Source of the DNA: Spirochaetae bacterium HGW-Spirochaetae-4
GTDB taxonomy: Bacteria; Spirochaetota; Spirochaetia; Sphaerochaetales; Sphaerochaetaceae
Direction: 5' to 3'
Assembly (NCBI GenBank): GCA_002839335.1
Contig: PGXU01000004.1
Location: forward strand, 1 to 64,000
DNA: 64,000 bases
The position numbers and the translations under genes are program-made. A model generated the notes under the pieces. That model saw only the letters and a program-made list of their open reading frames with translations. It made no database searches and had not been told where the DNA came from. Within the stretch, counting starts at the first letter, position 1. Each line of letters opens with the position of its first letter. Shown here piece after piece: positions 9,200-17,880 of this stretch.

Positions 9200-9766
9200 A
9201 TGAAAATAAGGTTGTCGGGACCAACGATCTTGATATTAATACTATTGATGAATCTTAATTTGATTTCAATATTCGCAACTTCTGAAAAATTCCTCGAGAA
9301 TAATGAACATCCCAGCTCAGAAGAGGGGCTTTGGATGGCTAGACCCCTTGCAACACTTGGAGCTGCATATTTAGGAGTATTTGAAATAGTGTTTGAAAGC
9401 CAGTCTGTTATTCGTGATAAACTTGCTATTAATATTATCAATGATATAGGTTTTATGGGTGAAAATATTGAATATATCTTTACAGGATTAAATGTCGGTC
9501 CACAATATAATATTACTGGAATGGGAATAGAAGGATTGTATATAGGTCTTTATCCAGGGATTTTTTTAATGCTTGAAAACTATAGTAATGACCTCACTTT
9601 ATTATTTACAACTTTAGCTGAATGTGGTTATCAAAGGATTGATGGTCTTGTTGCTTGGGGAGGGTATATCGGTTGTTTCTATAATACCGGATCGAATGCA
9701 TTGCAGTTCAAGTGGGGCTTGAAGATAGGAATTCCTTATCGTTCGGAAACAGATTATTCAAATTGA
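9200..9766 (+). CDS. Secreted, probably beta-barrel-like hypothetical protein
   Basis: A 188-residue protein with a signal peptide of about 26 residues (MKIRLSGPT, then a hydrophobic run, then IFATSEK). The mature part has many aromatic and Gly residues in alternating strands (AAYLGVFEIVF, EGLYIGLYPGIF, WGGYIGCFY, FKWGLKIGI), like small outer-membrane beta-barrel or DUF3575-type proteins. A GAGAGGTG ribosome-binding site precedes the ATG, and a TATAAT box stands at 9140-9145 with only a poor -35 box. It is alone on its strand, divergent from the XRE regulator. Specific function unknown. Confidence 0.65.
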   Translation: MKIRLSGPTILILILLMNLNLISIFATSEKFLENNEHPSSEEGLWMARPLATLGAAYLGVFEIVFESQSVIRDKLAINIINDIGFMGENIEYIFTGLNVGPQYNITGMGIEGLYIGLYPGIFLMLENYSNDLTLLFTTLAECGYQRIDGLVAWGGYIGCFYNTGSNALQFKWGLKIGIPYRSETDYSN

Positions 9767-10115
9767 TTATAACTCTAACAGGCGCAAATTTGATAAGGAA
9801 TCTACAAGTATGGGTGACTATAGGATTTCGAAGCTTTCCAGTATTTGACGGATTGCCAGTAAAAACGCGCTAAGACAAACTTAGTTATGCTAAAGTATAT
9901 TCGGATACAGTTAGCACGAATGCTTCTGCTATAGCTGATTTTTCTTGGTGTGATGAGCTCATAGAAATTTTAAAAAAAAGATTCTTTTCATTGGAATTAT
10001 CAAATTGCATGAGAGTTACAGTTTTAAAATCCTTTAAAACTTTATTCCATATTTATTCAAGGAGAAAGGCTCCCTATCTTTGTATAATATTAATATAGAG
10101 TAAATGGGAGGAGTC
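9767..10115. other. Intergenic stretch, promoter-like end
   Basis: About 350 bases with no gene. Near its right end are a small hairpin-forming run (ggag...ctcc, 10061-10073) and a TATAAT box at 10083-10088. The -35 region is not clear. These could drive the gene at 10116. Confidence 0.35.
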
Positions 10116-11360
10116 ATGAAAACGGATATAGGGGAATGTGTCGGAACAAACGCTCGGAAAAAATCTGAAGAATTTCGAAGAACTGGAGCATGGCTGAATA
10201 GAGCAGTTTTCTTCAGGCACGATTATCGATTACCAGAAAATGGACTAGAAACTTTTCAAGTTGTTTTCCAACGATGTGGGATCGCTAATAGGAAAGAAAA
10301 TTGGGTAAGTTTCGAAATTCTAATTGCAAACTTAATTGCTAATAGATTAAGAAGACCTGTTAAAATCAGTCTTAATCGAAATGCCTGGAAAAAAAACCGA
10401 TACAAAGTGGTAGGTCCCCAAGTAATTAAAATTGTGTATAATCTCTCTGAATACGGATATATTCACTTGATAAAGGGCTTTAGAACAGAAGAGAAAGCTT
10501 ATTTAAGCCGAATCTGGCCAACAAAGGCACTACTAGAATATTTTCCTGAACGTAATAAAAACGTAAGATATGCCCCTGTTGAATTGGTTGAGCTGCGGGG
10601 TGACAATAAGCAATTGCTGAATTATGACGATACTGCTCAAACAAGGCGTATAAGGAAAATTCTACATAAAGTAATGGAAGTCAACCAAGATGCCGAGATA
10701 AGATTTGACGATTTCTCTCTTTCAGGTACCCTTGTAGCAATATTCAAGCGGAAATTTACGCTATATGGACGATTGCACACAAGGGGATTACATCAATATC
10801 AAGGGTTATCGGGTGAGGAACGGAAAGAGATCACTATTGATGGAGAACCTACCGTTGAATTGGATTTTCGTGGACTTCATCCTCACCTTCTCTACACCAG
10901 AGTAGGAATCCAGTACGATGGAGATCCTTATTCTGTGGTTGATCAGTGCGAAATTGTACGTCTCTTTTTAAAACAGATCTTGCTTACCCTCATCAATTCC
11001 ATAGATGAGAAGACTGCAGTGAAAGCTGCAAACTATTGGTTATATAAGAACTATGATTACTATTTAAGGTTGAAAAGATTAGGAATCACTTGTGCTAGAC
11101 CATTTATCGAAAAGTTTATTAAAACACATGAGCCAATAAGTCAATTTTTCTGCAATGGAAATGAGAATGGATTACGTATCATGAATCTAGATTCCAAAAT
11201 AGCATTGGATGTAATCAACCATTTTGTACAGCAGCGAATTCCTATTCTGGCAATTCATGATTCATTCATTGTACAGAAGCGATATGAAGCTGAATTATAT
11301 TTGACCATGAAGGTGGCATATAGAAAACATACAGGAGGCTTTAATATTGGTATAAAATGA
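10116..11360 (+). CDS. Protein with DNA polymerase A-like palm motifs
   Basis: A 414-residue protein of an unnamed family. The ATG at 10116 is chosen because gggagg lies just upstream; an ATG at 10104 would put that site inside the gene. Three motifs in the C-terminal half recall family-A DNA polymerases: motif A-like VELDFRGLHPHLLY (Asp250), a motif B-like helix RLFLKQILLTLIN (Arg282, Lys286), and motif C-like AIHDSF (His381, Asp382). The segment before motif A (RLHTRGLHQYQGLS, ERKEITIDGEPT) is typical of this orphan family as I remember it. No exonuclease domain is present and the protein is far shorter than Pol I. It may be a replication or repair enzyme of the mobile element; activity is inference. 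Confidence 0.6.
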   Translation: MKTDIGECVGTNARKKSEEFRRTGAWLNRAVFFRHDYRLPENGLETFQVVFQRCGIANRKENWVSFEILIANLIANRLRRPVKISLNRNAWKKNRYKVVGPQVIKIVYNLSEYGYIHLIKGFRTEEKAYLSRIWPTKALLEYFPERNKNVRYAPVELVELRGDNKQLLNYDDTAQTRRIRKILHKVMEVNQDAEIRFDDFSLSGTLVAIFKRKFTLYGRLHTRGLHQYQGLSGEERKEITIDGEPTVELDFRGLHPHLLYTRVGIQYDGDPYSVVDQCEIVRLFLKQILLTLINSIDEKTAVKAANYWLYKNYDYYLRLKRLGITCARPFIEKFIKTHEPISQFFCNGNENGLRIMNLDSKIALDVINHFVQQRIPILAIHDSFIVQKRYEAELYLTMKVAYRKHTGGFNIGIK

Positions 11361-12093
11361 TATTGGTAACAAAATGATATAATATAATAGTTTATATGAG
11401 AAAAGTATTAGTTAAAACGATTCAAATTGGATTGGATTAGATTGGAATTATTAATAGCTTTTAAATATGCAAGTTGAATTAGTTTTTCTTTGTATACCTA
11501 CGACAATTTTAACTCATGTTAATGTTCAATCTGGGGAATTTATTTCGATTCTGATGCTACCAGAATATTTGCCATTTTAGTAATCGCCATTGATCAGTTT
11601 CATCAGATTTTATTGGAATTCTTTCAAGTATTTTTTTTGTGTAAAGTTTTTGTAAATCATTATAGGGAGGACCACAGGATCTTAGTGTTTATCCTTCTAT
11701 TTAAAACTTTTTAAAAATTATTTTAAGTATTTCTTACAAATTTACAAAGGTAATATTGGAATTCTCAATGACTTGCAGAGAAATGAATATTATCAATATC
11801 AGTAGGGGTGAACCTAAACAAAAAGATTTAAATTTCTGTACCAAGAAATGGACTCAATACCAATGGAGATCATGATAACTTAAAAGATATTAGATAAAAT
11901 CTATTGAGTTTATCTATCATATGTCCTTTATATTTGTGCTATTTGATGCAGATTAAGTTAAAAACTCAATAGAAAATGTTAAAAATTAAAGTAATATGGT
12001 AATCGCTTTTAAAAAGCTTATAATATTAAAAGATATAATATATAGTAAATAAATAGACAAATTATTATAGACCATCAAGTTAAGGAGGAGAAT
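11361..12093. other. Long A+T-rich intergenic region
   Basis: About 730 bases without a gene. It holds a short run of attgg units (11425-11446), a perfect 12-base inverted repeat (11900-11973) and many A/T tracts just before the recombinase gene. It may contain recombination or control sites for the element; nothing more can be supported. Confidence 0.4.
11900..11973. repeat. Perfect 12-base inverted repeat with 50-base spacer
   Basis: tctattgagttt (11900-11911) is repeated as its exact reverse complement aaactcaataga (11962-11973). It lies 120 bases upstream of the tyrosine recombinase gene, where arm-type recombinase sites or an operator could be expected. Confidence 0.5.
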
Positions 12094-12765
12094 ATGGATT
12101 ATGCTGTAAATGTGATTCAATTTCCAGCTCATCTAACTAAAGCCAAGAGTCGAGCCAAGCCTGGCCACGAAATCAAATATTACACCGAGAAGCAGATAAA
12201 GGCTTTGCGTAGAGTTTGTAAGGATGCTAGTTTTCTTGCAAGATCTGTAAATCAAGTAACTGGTGTTAGGGAATGGATCGTGGTTGATGTTCTCACAAGT
12301 ACAGGAATGAGGGTTTCTGAATGTGCTGATCTCAGGTGTGGAGATCTCCGCACTGCTTATGGTGATTCGGAATTGGTAATTAGAAATGGAAAAGGCCGTA
12401 AGTCGAGGATAGTGCAGATACCTGAAAGTTTGAAAATACACTTGAAAAGTTATCTTAGATGGAAGGTTGATAAAGGGGAGCCAATCGATACTAACGATTA
12501 TCTTTTCTTAGGTCAGCGTGGTGCCATGACTGATCAAGCAATCCAACAGATCGTTAAAAAGTATTTAAAACTGCTCGGTATTTATGAGAATGGTAAATCC
12601 GTTCATGCTTTGAGGCATAGCTATGCAGTTGAGTATTATAGGAAAACAAAGGACTTGCGAGGATTACAGAAACAACTTGGGCATGTTAGTATTCAGAATA
12701 CTCAGATTTATGCAGATGTAAGCAAAGAAGATATTCAGGAAAATATAAAAGGACTATGGGGGTAG
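12094..12765 (+). CDS. Short tyrosine recombinase (catalytic domain only)
   Basis: A 223-residue site-specific recombinase of the lambda-integrase superfamily. The catalytic set is complete: Arg73 (STGMRVSE), Lys100 (NGKGRKSR), His171 and Arg174 (HALRHSYA), His197 (LGHVSIQNT) and the nucleophile Tyr206 (QIYADVS). The usual N-terminal core-binding (SAM-like) domain is missing; only about 60 residues precede the catalytic domain, against about 100 or more in XerC/D-like enzymes. A strong ribosome-binding site (aaggaggag) fixes the start, so this is not a truncated reading. A ribbon-helix-helix gene follows after three bases. It may act on the element or on plasmids. Activity is likely; the target is unknown. 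Confidence 0.85.
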   Translation: MDYAVNVIQFPAHLTKAKSRAKPGHEIKYYTEKQIKALRRVCKDASFLARSVNQVTGVREWIVVDVLTSTGMRVSECADLRCGDLRTAYGDSELVIRNGKGRKSRIVQIPESLKIHLKSYLRWKVDKGEPIDTNDYLFLGQRGAMTDQAIQQIVKKYLKLLGIYENGKSVHALRHSYAVEYYRKTKDLRGLQKQLGHVSIQNTQIYADVSKEDIQENIKGLWG

Positions 12766-12768
12766 CAT

Positions 12769-12930
12769 ATGAAGAAAGAATCTGGACGTAAGTCCGTTGG
12801 TGCTTCTGTCGATGAGAAGCTTTGGCAACGTCTAAGAGCACAAGCGATCATGGAGGACCGTAAATCTGGAGAGGTTTTGGATGATGCAATCAGATTATAC
12901 TTAAAAACAAAGGAACAACAAGTTAAATGA
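12769..12930 (+). CDS. Small ribbon-helix-helix (CopG/Arc-like) protein
   Basis: A 53-residue protein beginning MKKESGRKSVGASVDEKL and ending in KEQQVK. A basic start, a strand (KSVGASVD), and two helices (EKLWQRLRAQAIMEDR and GEVLDDAIRLYLKT) fit the ribbon-helix-helix DNA-binding fold. A run of Gs eight bases before the ATG serves as ribosome-binding site. It sits directly behind the tyrosine recombinase and is probably co-transcribed. It could be an autoregulator or a directionality factor for recombination; neither is shown. No toxin gene is adjacent, which weakens an antitoxin reading. Confidence 0.7.
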   Translation: MKKESGRKSVGASVDEKLWQRLRAQAIMEDRKSGEVLDDAIRLYLKTKEQQVK

Positions 12931-13015
12931 ATATGTCCCAATAATCGATTCGGTTACGGAACATAAATATTAATGTGATGATCAAAATAATATATATAGC
13001 CAGGAGGATTAGAAA

Positions 13016-13432
13016 TTGAAATCATATAGAAAGGAATTATTCTTTGACATTAAGAAACGAAGAGAATTCATCAATATTTCTCAAATGGTAAAGGAGTGTC
13101 TTGTTGAAAGTAAAATCACCGAGGGCTTGATACTCGTAAACGCGATGCACATTACCTCGAGCGTCTTTATCAATGATGATGAGTCCGGTCTGCATCATGA
13201 CTTTGAACAATGGCTGGAGAAATTGGCACCTGAGAAGCCATATAACCAATACCATCATAATGGATATGAAGACAACGCAGATGCTCATTTGAAACGGACT
13301 GTCATGGGAAGGGAAGTGGTAGTTGCCGTTACCAAAGGTGCTTTGGATTTCGGGCCTTGGGAACAGATTTTCTATGGTGAATTTGACGGAAAAAGAAAAA
13401 AACGTGTCTTGGTAAAAATTATTGGAGAATAG
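13016..13432 (+). CDS. yjbQ: YjbQ/UPF0047 family protein, complete copy carried by the element
   Basis: A 138-residue UPF0047 protein, full length for the family. It starts at TTG 13016 behind a strong aggagg site. Conserved features are [33 protein letters not shown] and [16 protein letters not shown]. coli YjbQ has been reported to have thiamine-phosphate-synthase activity; the cellular role is unsettled. The gene lies just before the serine recombinase, with its stop only two bases from a G tract. The element's right end breaks a second yjbQ at 14983-15123 on the other strand. The two copies share the N-terminal pattern MKS-RKEL but differ widely in DNA, so this is not a recent duplicate. 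It probably replaces the broken resident gene. Confidence 0.85.
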   Translation: MKSYRKELFFDIKKRREFINISQMVKECLVESKITEGLILVNAMHITSSVFINDDESGLHHDFEQWLEKLAPEKPYNQYHHNGYEDNADAHLKRTVMGREVVVAVTKGALDFGPWEQIFYGEFDGKRKKRVLVKIIGE

Positions 13433-13434
13433 AA

Positions 13435-13444
13435 GGGGGGGGGG
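13435..13444 (+). repeat. Ten-base G tract in the recombinase ribosome-binding site
   Basis: Ten consecutive G residues start two bases after the yjbQ stop and end one base before the recombinase ATG at 13446. The tract overlaps the Shine-Dalgarno region, so slippage would change spacing between the ribosome-binding site and the start. Confidence 0.8.
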
Positions 13445-13445
13445 T

Positions 13446-15086
13446 ATGATTCTACGATTTGCTCCACTAATAAGGGTTTCAACAGAAAGCCAAGCTAATA
13501 TAGGTGAATCTCTTCGGACCCAGACTGCACAAATCCAGCAATATGTTAAATCCTTGAATGGAATGATCCCTGAGAATTGCATTGTATATTCTGGTCAGGA
13601 ACACGCCACCCCTGAGGTTGAAAGGAAAAAACTTGATCAATTACTTATTGACTCATCTATGGACAAGTTTGATGCTGTTATAGTTTGTGATACCAGTAGG
13701 TGGTCAAGGGACAATCTGAAATCCAAGGAAGGGTTGAATATCCTGCGAAATAATGGGATTAGATTCTTTGTTGGAACTATGGAGTTTGACCTATACAACC
13801 CTGAGCATAACTTTATTCTAGGCATGAGTGCCGAAGTTGGCGAATTACAGGCAAGACAACAATCATTGAAATCGATAACGAACCGGATTGAAAGAGCGAG
13901 AAGAGGGATTCCAACTAGTGGAAAGCTTCCTTATGGTCGTACGTATAACAAAGACACCAACCAATGGGGTATCGATTCCGAGAAGCAAAAGAAAATCCAA
14001 TGGGCTGCCGAACAATATCTAAGCGGAATATCCATTGTGGAGATATCCAAAATTATCGGAATGAACTTTTCAAATCTATGGAAGATTCTTACTAAAAGGT
14101 CAGGGTCTGATTGGCAAATGCAATTTCGTAATGCAAAGCTGAATATCGACGAAACGGTGACAGTGAAAATTCCACCATTGTTAGGCGAAGAGACTTTAGC
14201 GGCAATCAAGCAACAGGGAAGTGCGAATCGGACTTATCACCATGGAGAGATTAAGCATAAGTACCTTCTATCGAGAATGGTCTTTTGTAAACATTGTGGA
14301 TATGCTCTATCTGCCCAAACAAACCACTCAGAAATCCAGTATTTCCGGCATCCTAGGGATCGTAAGAATGAGTGTGATGTTACAAATTGGGTACCGGCTC
14401 AGCCACTTGGAGAAGCTGTGCTTGTAGCGTTGTTCCAAATGTTTGGAGATGTTGAAAGAATTGAAAGAGCAGTACAAAAAGCCCTTCCTGATTTCTCCAA
14501 GATACAACAGATTCAGGATGAGCTTGCAGAATTACAAAAGAAACAACAGGAACTGCTCCAACAGAGAGAGCGACTTGTTAAATTAGCATCAGAAGGATCT
14601 TTGACAGATGATGAAATCACGAAACAAATCAAAGATATCAGAGAGCGTTTACAAGCGATTCAAAGTCGAATTGATTCCCTAGAATCACAGATAGTTAACC
14701 AACCAAGCATGGATCAGATCAAGAAGAAATCCATACTTGCTAGAAATGTTTTAATTGATGCGTTGAAAAACCCAGGACCAAAAGCTATTGAGAAAATTCT
14801 ATCTGCTCCATATGAGAAACAAAGGGCAATAATTGAAAGAGCGTTTTCAGGCAAGGATATCAATGGTAATAGACTAGGAGTCTATGTTGAGAGAACTGAT
14901 GATCCTGAGAAGCCATGGAGGTTTGAAATACGGGCTATTCTTGACCAGATAGTAGAGTTCTATGCAAAGGAAGATTCTAAAACTAGTTTGTCATGGTATT
15001 CACCAGGACCAATCCTTCCCGTACACCGCTATCGATTACCGCTTCCTGCACCTTTTGTGTTATGTTCACCAAGCCTCGTCTGGTAG
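13446..15086 (+). CDS. Large serine recombinase (integrase of the element)
   Basis: A 546-residue large serine recombinase. The ATG at 13446 follows the G tract and gives the normal N-terminus with catalytic Ser12 (LIRVSTESQ). The resolvase domain spans about residues 5-155 (with CDTSRWSRD and the end of the E helix at about 130). A Recombinase domain covers about 160-270. A zinc ribbon begins CKHCGYALS with later Cys in NECDV, and a long coiled coil lies at about 365-430 ([14 protein letters not shown]). The last 31 residues (from SWYSPGPIL) are read from the antisense of the chromosomal yjbQ fragment, so they are not native to the element. The gene therefore crosses the attachment site. Role: integration and excision of the island. 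Family call very sure. Confidence 0.93.
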   Translation: MILRFAPLIRVSTESQANIGESLRTQTAQIQQYVKSLNGMIPENCIVYSGQEHATPEVERKKLDQLLIDSSMDKFDAVIVCDTSRWSRDNLKSKEGLNILRNNGIRFFVGTMEFDLYNPEHNFILGMSAEVGELQARQQSLKSITNRIERARRGIPTSGKLPYGRTYNKDTNQWGIDSEKQKKIQWAAEQYLSGISIVEISKIIGMNFSNLWKILTKRSGSDWQMQFRNAKLNIDETVTVKIPPLLGEETLAAIKQQGSANRTYHHGEIKHKYLLSRMVFCKHCGYALSAQTNHSEIQYFRHPRDRKNECDVTNWVPAQPLGEAVLVALFQMFGDVERIERAVQKALPDFSKIQQIQDELAELQKKQQELLQQRERLVKLASEGSLTDDEITKQIKDIRERLQAIQSRIDSLESQIVNQPSMDQIKKKSILARNVLIDALKNPGPKAIEKILSAPYEKQRAIIERAFSGKDINGNRLGVYVERTDDPEKPWRFEIRAILDQIVEFYAKEDSKTSLSWYSPGPILPVHRYRLPLPAPFVLCSPSLVW

Positions 15087-15123
15087 GCAGATTGAAGTGC
15101 AATTCCTTTCGAAATGATTTCAT
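14983..15123 (-). pseudogene. yjbQ: 5' fragment of the resident yjbQ gene, cut by the element
   Basis: An ATG at 15123 with a strong aggagg site opens a 46-codon frame: [17 protein letters not shown], then [11 protein letters not shown], then TN and a stop. The first 44 codons align with the complete YjbQ at 13016 up to LVNAM; the conserved HIT that should follow is missing and the A+T-rich element begins. The rest of the gene should lie at the left end of the element, outside this window. The G+C content is like the core genome, in contrast with the element's own copy. Confidence 0.85.
14986..14998. other. Likely attachment-site junction (element right end)
   Basis: The homology of the resident yjbQ stops at the codon for Met44 (cat at 14992-14994 on the plus strand), and the base composition changes here. 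The crossover should be within a few bases. The exact core cannot be set without the left junction. Confidence 0.6.
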
Positions 15124-15187
15124 TGTTGTTCCTCCTAGAATTACCATGGTACCATAGGCAGGAAATTCTGTACAAAGGAGTATTGGC

Positions 15188-15547
15188 ATGACCTATTGCT
15201 GGACTACCATCATGGTGAAGAACTTGGATACATCGATCGCATTCTATAGGGATATCGTCGGCTTGCCGGTCAACCGACGTTTCAATGCCGGGCCCAATGG
15301 TGAGATCGCTTTTCTCGGGGCAGGGGAGACGCAAGTCGAGTTGATCCAGCGCCCAAGCGGAACCTTTGTCATCGGCAATGGGATTACATTGGGCTTTGCG
15401 GTCGAGTCCTTGGACAAGACACTCGCGTTCATAGCTGACCATGGAATCGTGGTGGAAAGCGGTCCCTTCCAACCCAACGACCATATAAAGTTCTTCTACG
15501 TCCAGGATCCCGACGGAGTCAGGGTGCAGTTTTCTGAGTCCATGTAA
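15188..15547 (+). CDS. VOC (glyoxalase/bleomycin-resistance fold) protein
   Basis: A 119-residue single-domain VOC protein. Two beta-alpha-beta-beta-beta modules are visible: [17 protein letters not shown] to ETQVELIQ, and [11 protein letters not shown] to [12 protein letters not shown]. Metal-ligand-type Glu residues are present in VELIQ and QFSE, while the position that is usually a first His is occupied by TTIMV residues, so the substrate cannot be told. A good site (aaaggag) precedes the ATG. It is divergent from the broken resident yjbQ, with a shared 64-base control region. It may be a lyase, an isomerase or a resistance protein. The family is sure, the activity is not. Confidence 0.85.
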   Translation: MTYCWTTIMVKNLDTSIAFYRDIVGLPVNRRFNAGPNGEIAFLGAGETQVELIQRPSGTFVIGNGITLGFAVESLDKTLAFIADHGIVVESGPFQPNDHIKFFYVQDPDGVRVQFSESM

Positions 15548-15576
15548 GAATACCCATGGTATACTGCGGCTGAACC

Positions 15577-17787
15577 ATGTTGAAATTTAGGATTCTTAAG
15601 ACATATTTTCTTGAAATCCTCCTCCTCGTGGCCATAGCGATCATTGCGACAGTCGTTATGGTCTCCTGGTTCCTCAATTCCCATTTCGAGCGTTCCACGA
15701 CACACATGGTGAACCAGCTGAACCAGGAGTTTCTCGCAGAGAACCACAGGATCAACGAGTACTTGCAGAAAATGGTTAAGATAAGCGGTATGGAACTGTT
15801 CTTCGAGCCTTCGGTGCAGAAGCTCATGTACCAGAAGGATCTTACCAATTTCGATGTGGTGACAAGCATCAGACGATTGGATGCTGTCATGAGCACCAAT
15901 ATCCATACCCACTCCATATATGTGTACAATGCGGCAAACGACTATATCTACGCCACATCGAATGTGGATTCGGATGCCGTCGCAAAGTTCAAGGATGCGG
16001 ATGTCACCGAACTGTTCTCCGGATCCGCCGACCATTTGAGGTTGGCTCCGATCCCACGCTATGCCGATAGCCACTCGGGAATGATTCCGGTCTACTCCTT
16101 TGTCTTTTACGATATCCAGAAGACCGAACCCCGCATCGGTGGGGCTTTGGTCATGAACATCACGTTGGATTGGTTACGGGAAATATTCAAGGATGTGGAC
16201 GGATCGCAATCGCAAGTCATGTTTGTCGACGAAGCGGGAACCATTGCGTATCATACCGACTCCTCACTGTTTCTCAAGAATATTGCCGAGGATGCGATAT
16301 TCAAGCAGATGATAGCAAGCAATAGTCCCTCCGGTTATTTCCTCCATGGAGAAGGCAAGGAGAAGGCTTTCGTCTTCTACTCGAAAAGTGTGGATGATCC
16401 GCTGTTTCTCATGCGCATATACCCCTACGATACGATCATGGGTGGAATAATCAGTATGCGTATCACCACGCTTTTGTTGGTCTTGGCGTGTATAACGGTA
16501 GCGATGATTCTTGCCGTCCTCATCTCCAGAAGACTGTACAAGCCAATCCACCAGATGGTAAGCCGGGTCAATGCCGGCGATAAGAAGGCCCTTTACGAAG
16601 AAGGTGAGCTGCGATTCCTCTCTTCCAGCATAGACCGCATGCTGACGCAAGCGGAAACATTCGAGGAGACTACCGAATCATACCGGACGCTGTTGCAGAC
16701 CGATGTGCTACGTGAAATGCTTCTGGGAAAAATCGGCGACCCGGATTTGATGCTTGACCAGTTCAAGGAATACAAGTTGCCGTTTTCCCTCGACTCTCCT
16801 TTGCAGCTGATTGGACTGAAACCACTCGGCGAAGGTGAGCTGGGAAAGATTGGATCCGGTCTCCTGACCGTCCATATGGGAATCCCGTTCGAGGGAGAAC
16901 GGATGCTGATAGTCACCCAGAATTGCAATGCCCAACAGTTGCAGGAGTTGTACGATCGTTCGATTGCCAACGGAGTGGAGCTGGTTATTTTCAACAGACG
17001 GATCGAACACCCGTTCCAACTCGCAAACCAAGCCTCCTTGGTACTGGAGGAACTGCGTTTTTCCTTCATGTACACTACAGGAACCAAGCTGGAGGAGAAG
17101 GAATTGAAGCGATCGCTGAATACTGGAGCCTATCCATCCGAATTGGAGAAAAATCTTCTGCATCTCCTGCACCAGGGAAGGGCGATCGAGGCCTACGATG
17201 TGTATACTGGTTTCTTTGAGGAAATCGCCAAATATTCCTTCACCCATTTCAGGTTTAGTATGAAACGGCTCTATATCTCCCTGCAGTTGCTGGTCAAGGA
17301 GATGCAGGAAACCGGCTGCTTCATCGATTCCCATGAACTTTCGATAGGGAAGTTCGAACTGTCCTTGGAAAGCCTGGTCCGCCGTTCGGATTTGGATGAC
17401 TTCTTCCGCCACTGGTTCGATCGTTTCGAAGAGGAATTGCAGCGTTGCAAGGCTGAGAAGAACCGCTCGATAGCCGACCAGATCAAGCAAGTGGTGGAAA
17501 CCGAATATGCGAATCCCAATCTCTGCCTACAATTTCTTGCAGACAAGGTGCATCTTTCAGTCTCCTATGTTTCGAAGGTTTTCAAGGATTGCGAAGGGGT
17601 TTCGGTTAGCGATTACTGTCTGGGGATCCGTATGGGAAAAGCTGCGGAATTGTTGGGGCAAAGTGATATCCCGGTTAAAGATATCGCCTCGGCTGTAGGG
17701 TTTTCGAATGAGAACTATTTCTATGCGGTATTTCGGAAACAACGAGGGCTCACACCCAATGAATTTCGCAAGCGTGCCCGACTATAA
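15577..17787 (+). CDS. Membrane-bound AraC-family regulator with extracellular sensor
   Basis: A 736-residue regulator built like YesN/AraC proteins of Gram-positives and spirochaetes. A transmembrane helix at about residues 10-35 (EILLLVAIAIIATVVMVS) is followed by a long extracytoplasmic sensor region (about 36-290, Cache-like). A second transmembrane helix lies at about 292-312 (TTLLLVLACITVAMILAVLI), then a HAMP-like linker and a cytoplasmic middle region. The C-terminal AraC domain covers about 640-736 with two helix-turn-helix units (LQFLADKVHLSVSYVSKVF and VKDIASAVGFSNENYFYAVF). It ends 93 bases before the binding-protein gene of an ABC importer and most likely activates it on sensing an outside ligand. 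Ligand unknown. Confidence 0.88.
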   Translation: MLKFRILKTYFLEILLLVAIAIIATVVMVSWFLNSHFERSTTHMVNQLNQEFLAENHRINEYLQKMVKISGMELFFEPSVQKLMYQKDLTNFDVVTSIRRLDAVMSTNIHTHSIYVYNAANDYIYATSNVDSDAVAKFKDADVTELFSGSADHLRLAPIPRYADSHSGMIPVYSFVFYDIQKTEPRIGGALVMNITLDWLREIFKDVDGSQSQVMFVDEAGTIAYHTDSSLFLKNIAEDAIFKQMIASNSPSGYFLHGEGKEKAFVFYSKSVDDPLFLMRIYPYDTIMGGIISMRITTLLLVLACITVAMILAVLISRRLYKPIHQMVSRVNAGDKKALYEEGELRFLSSSIDRMLTQAETFEETTESYRTLLQTDVLREMLLGKIGDPDLMLDQFKEYKLPFSLDSPLQLIGLKPLGEGELGKIGSGLLTVHMGIPFEGERMLIVTQNCNAQQLQELYDRSIANGVELVIFNRRIEHPFQLANQASLVLEELRFSFMYTTGTKLEEKELKRSLNTGAYPSELEKNLLHLLHQGRAIEAYDVYTGFFEEIAKYSFTHFRFSMKRLYISLQLLVKEMQETGCFIDSHELSIGKFELSLESLVRRSDLDDFFRHWFDRFEEELQRCKAEKNRSIADQIKQVVETEYANPNLCLQFLADKVHLSVSYVSKVFKDCEGVSVSDYCLGIRMGKAAELLGQSDIPVKDIASAVGFSNENYFYAVFRKQRGLTPNEFRKRARL

Positions 17788-17880
17788 AATTCAACAATCG
17801 TCAAGATAGTGAGAATTTGCAGTTTCGGGACGGATTGTACCTTCCTATACTGACAATGCGAAACAAGGAAGGAGGTTCCT

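Noticed and set aside
11425-11446. Tandem attgg units
   Set aside because: Only a few imperfect units in A+T-rich DNA; too short for a CRISPR array or origin iterons.
12769-12930. Toxin-antitoxin pair with the ribbon-helix-helix gene as antitoxin
   Set aside because: No toxin-like gene is adjacent; the neighbour on one side is a recombinase and on the other yjbQ.
13435-13444. G tract as a simple assembly error
   Set aside because: Cannot be excluded, but neither flanking gene needs the tract length to keep its frame, so there is no sign of error.
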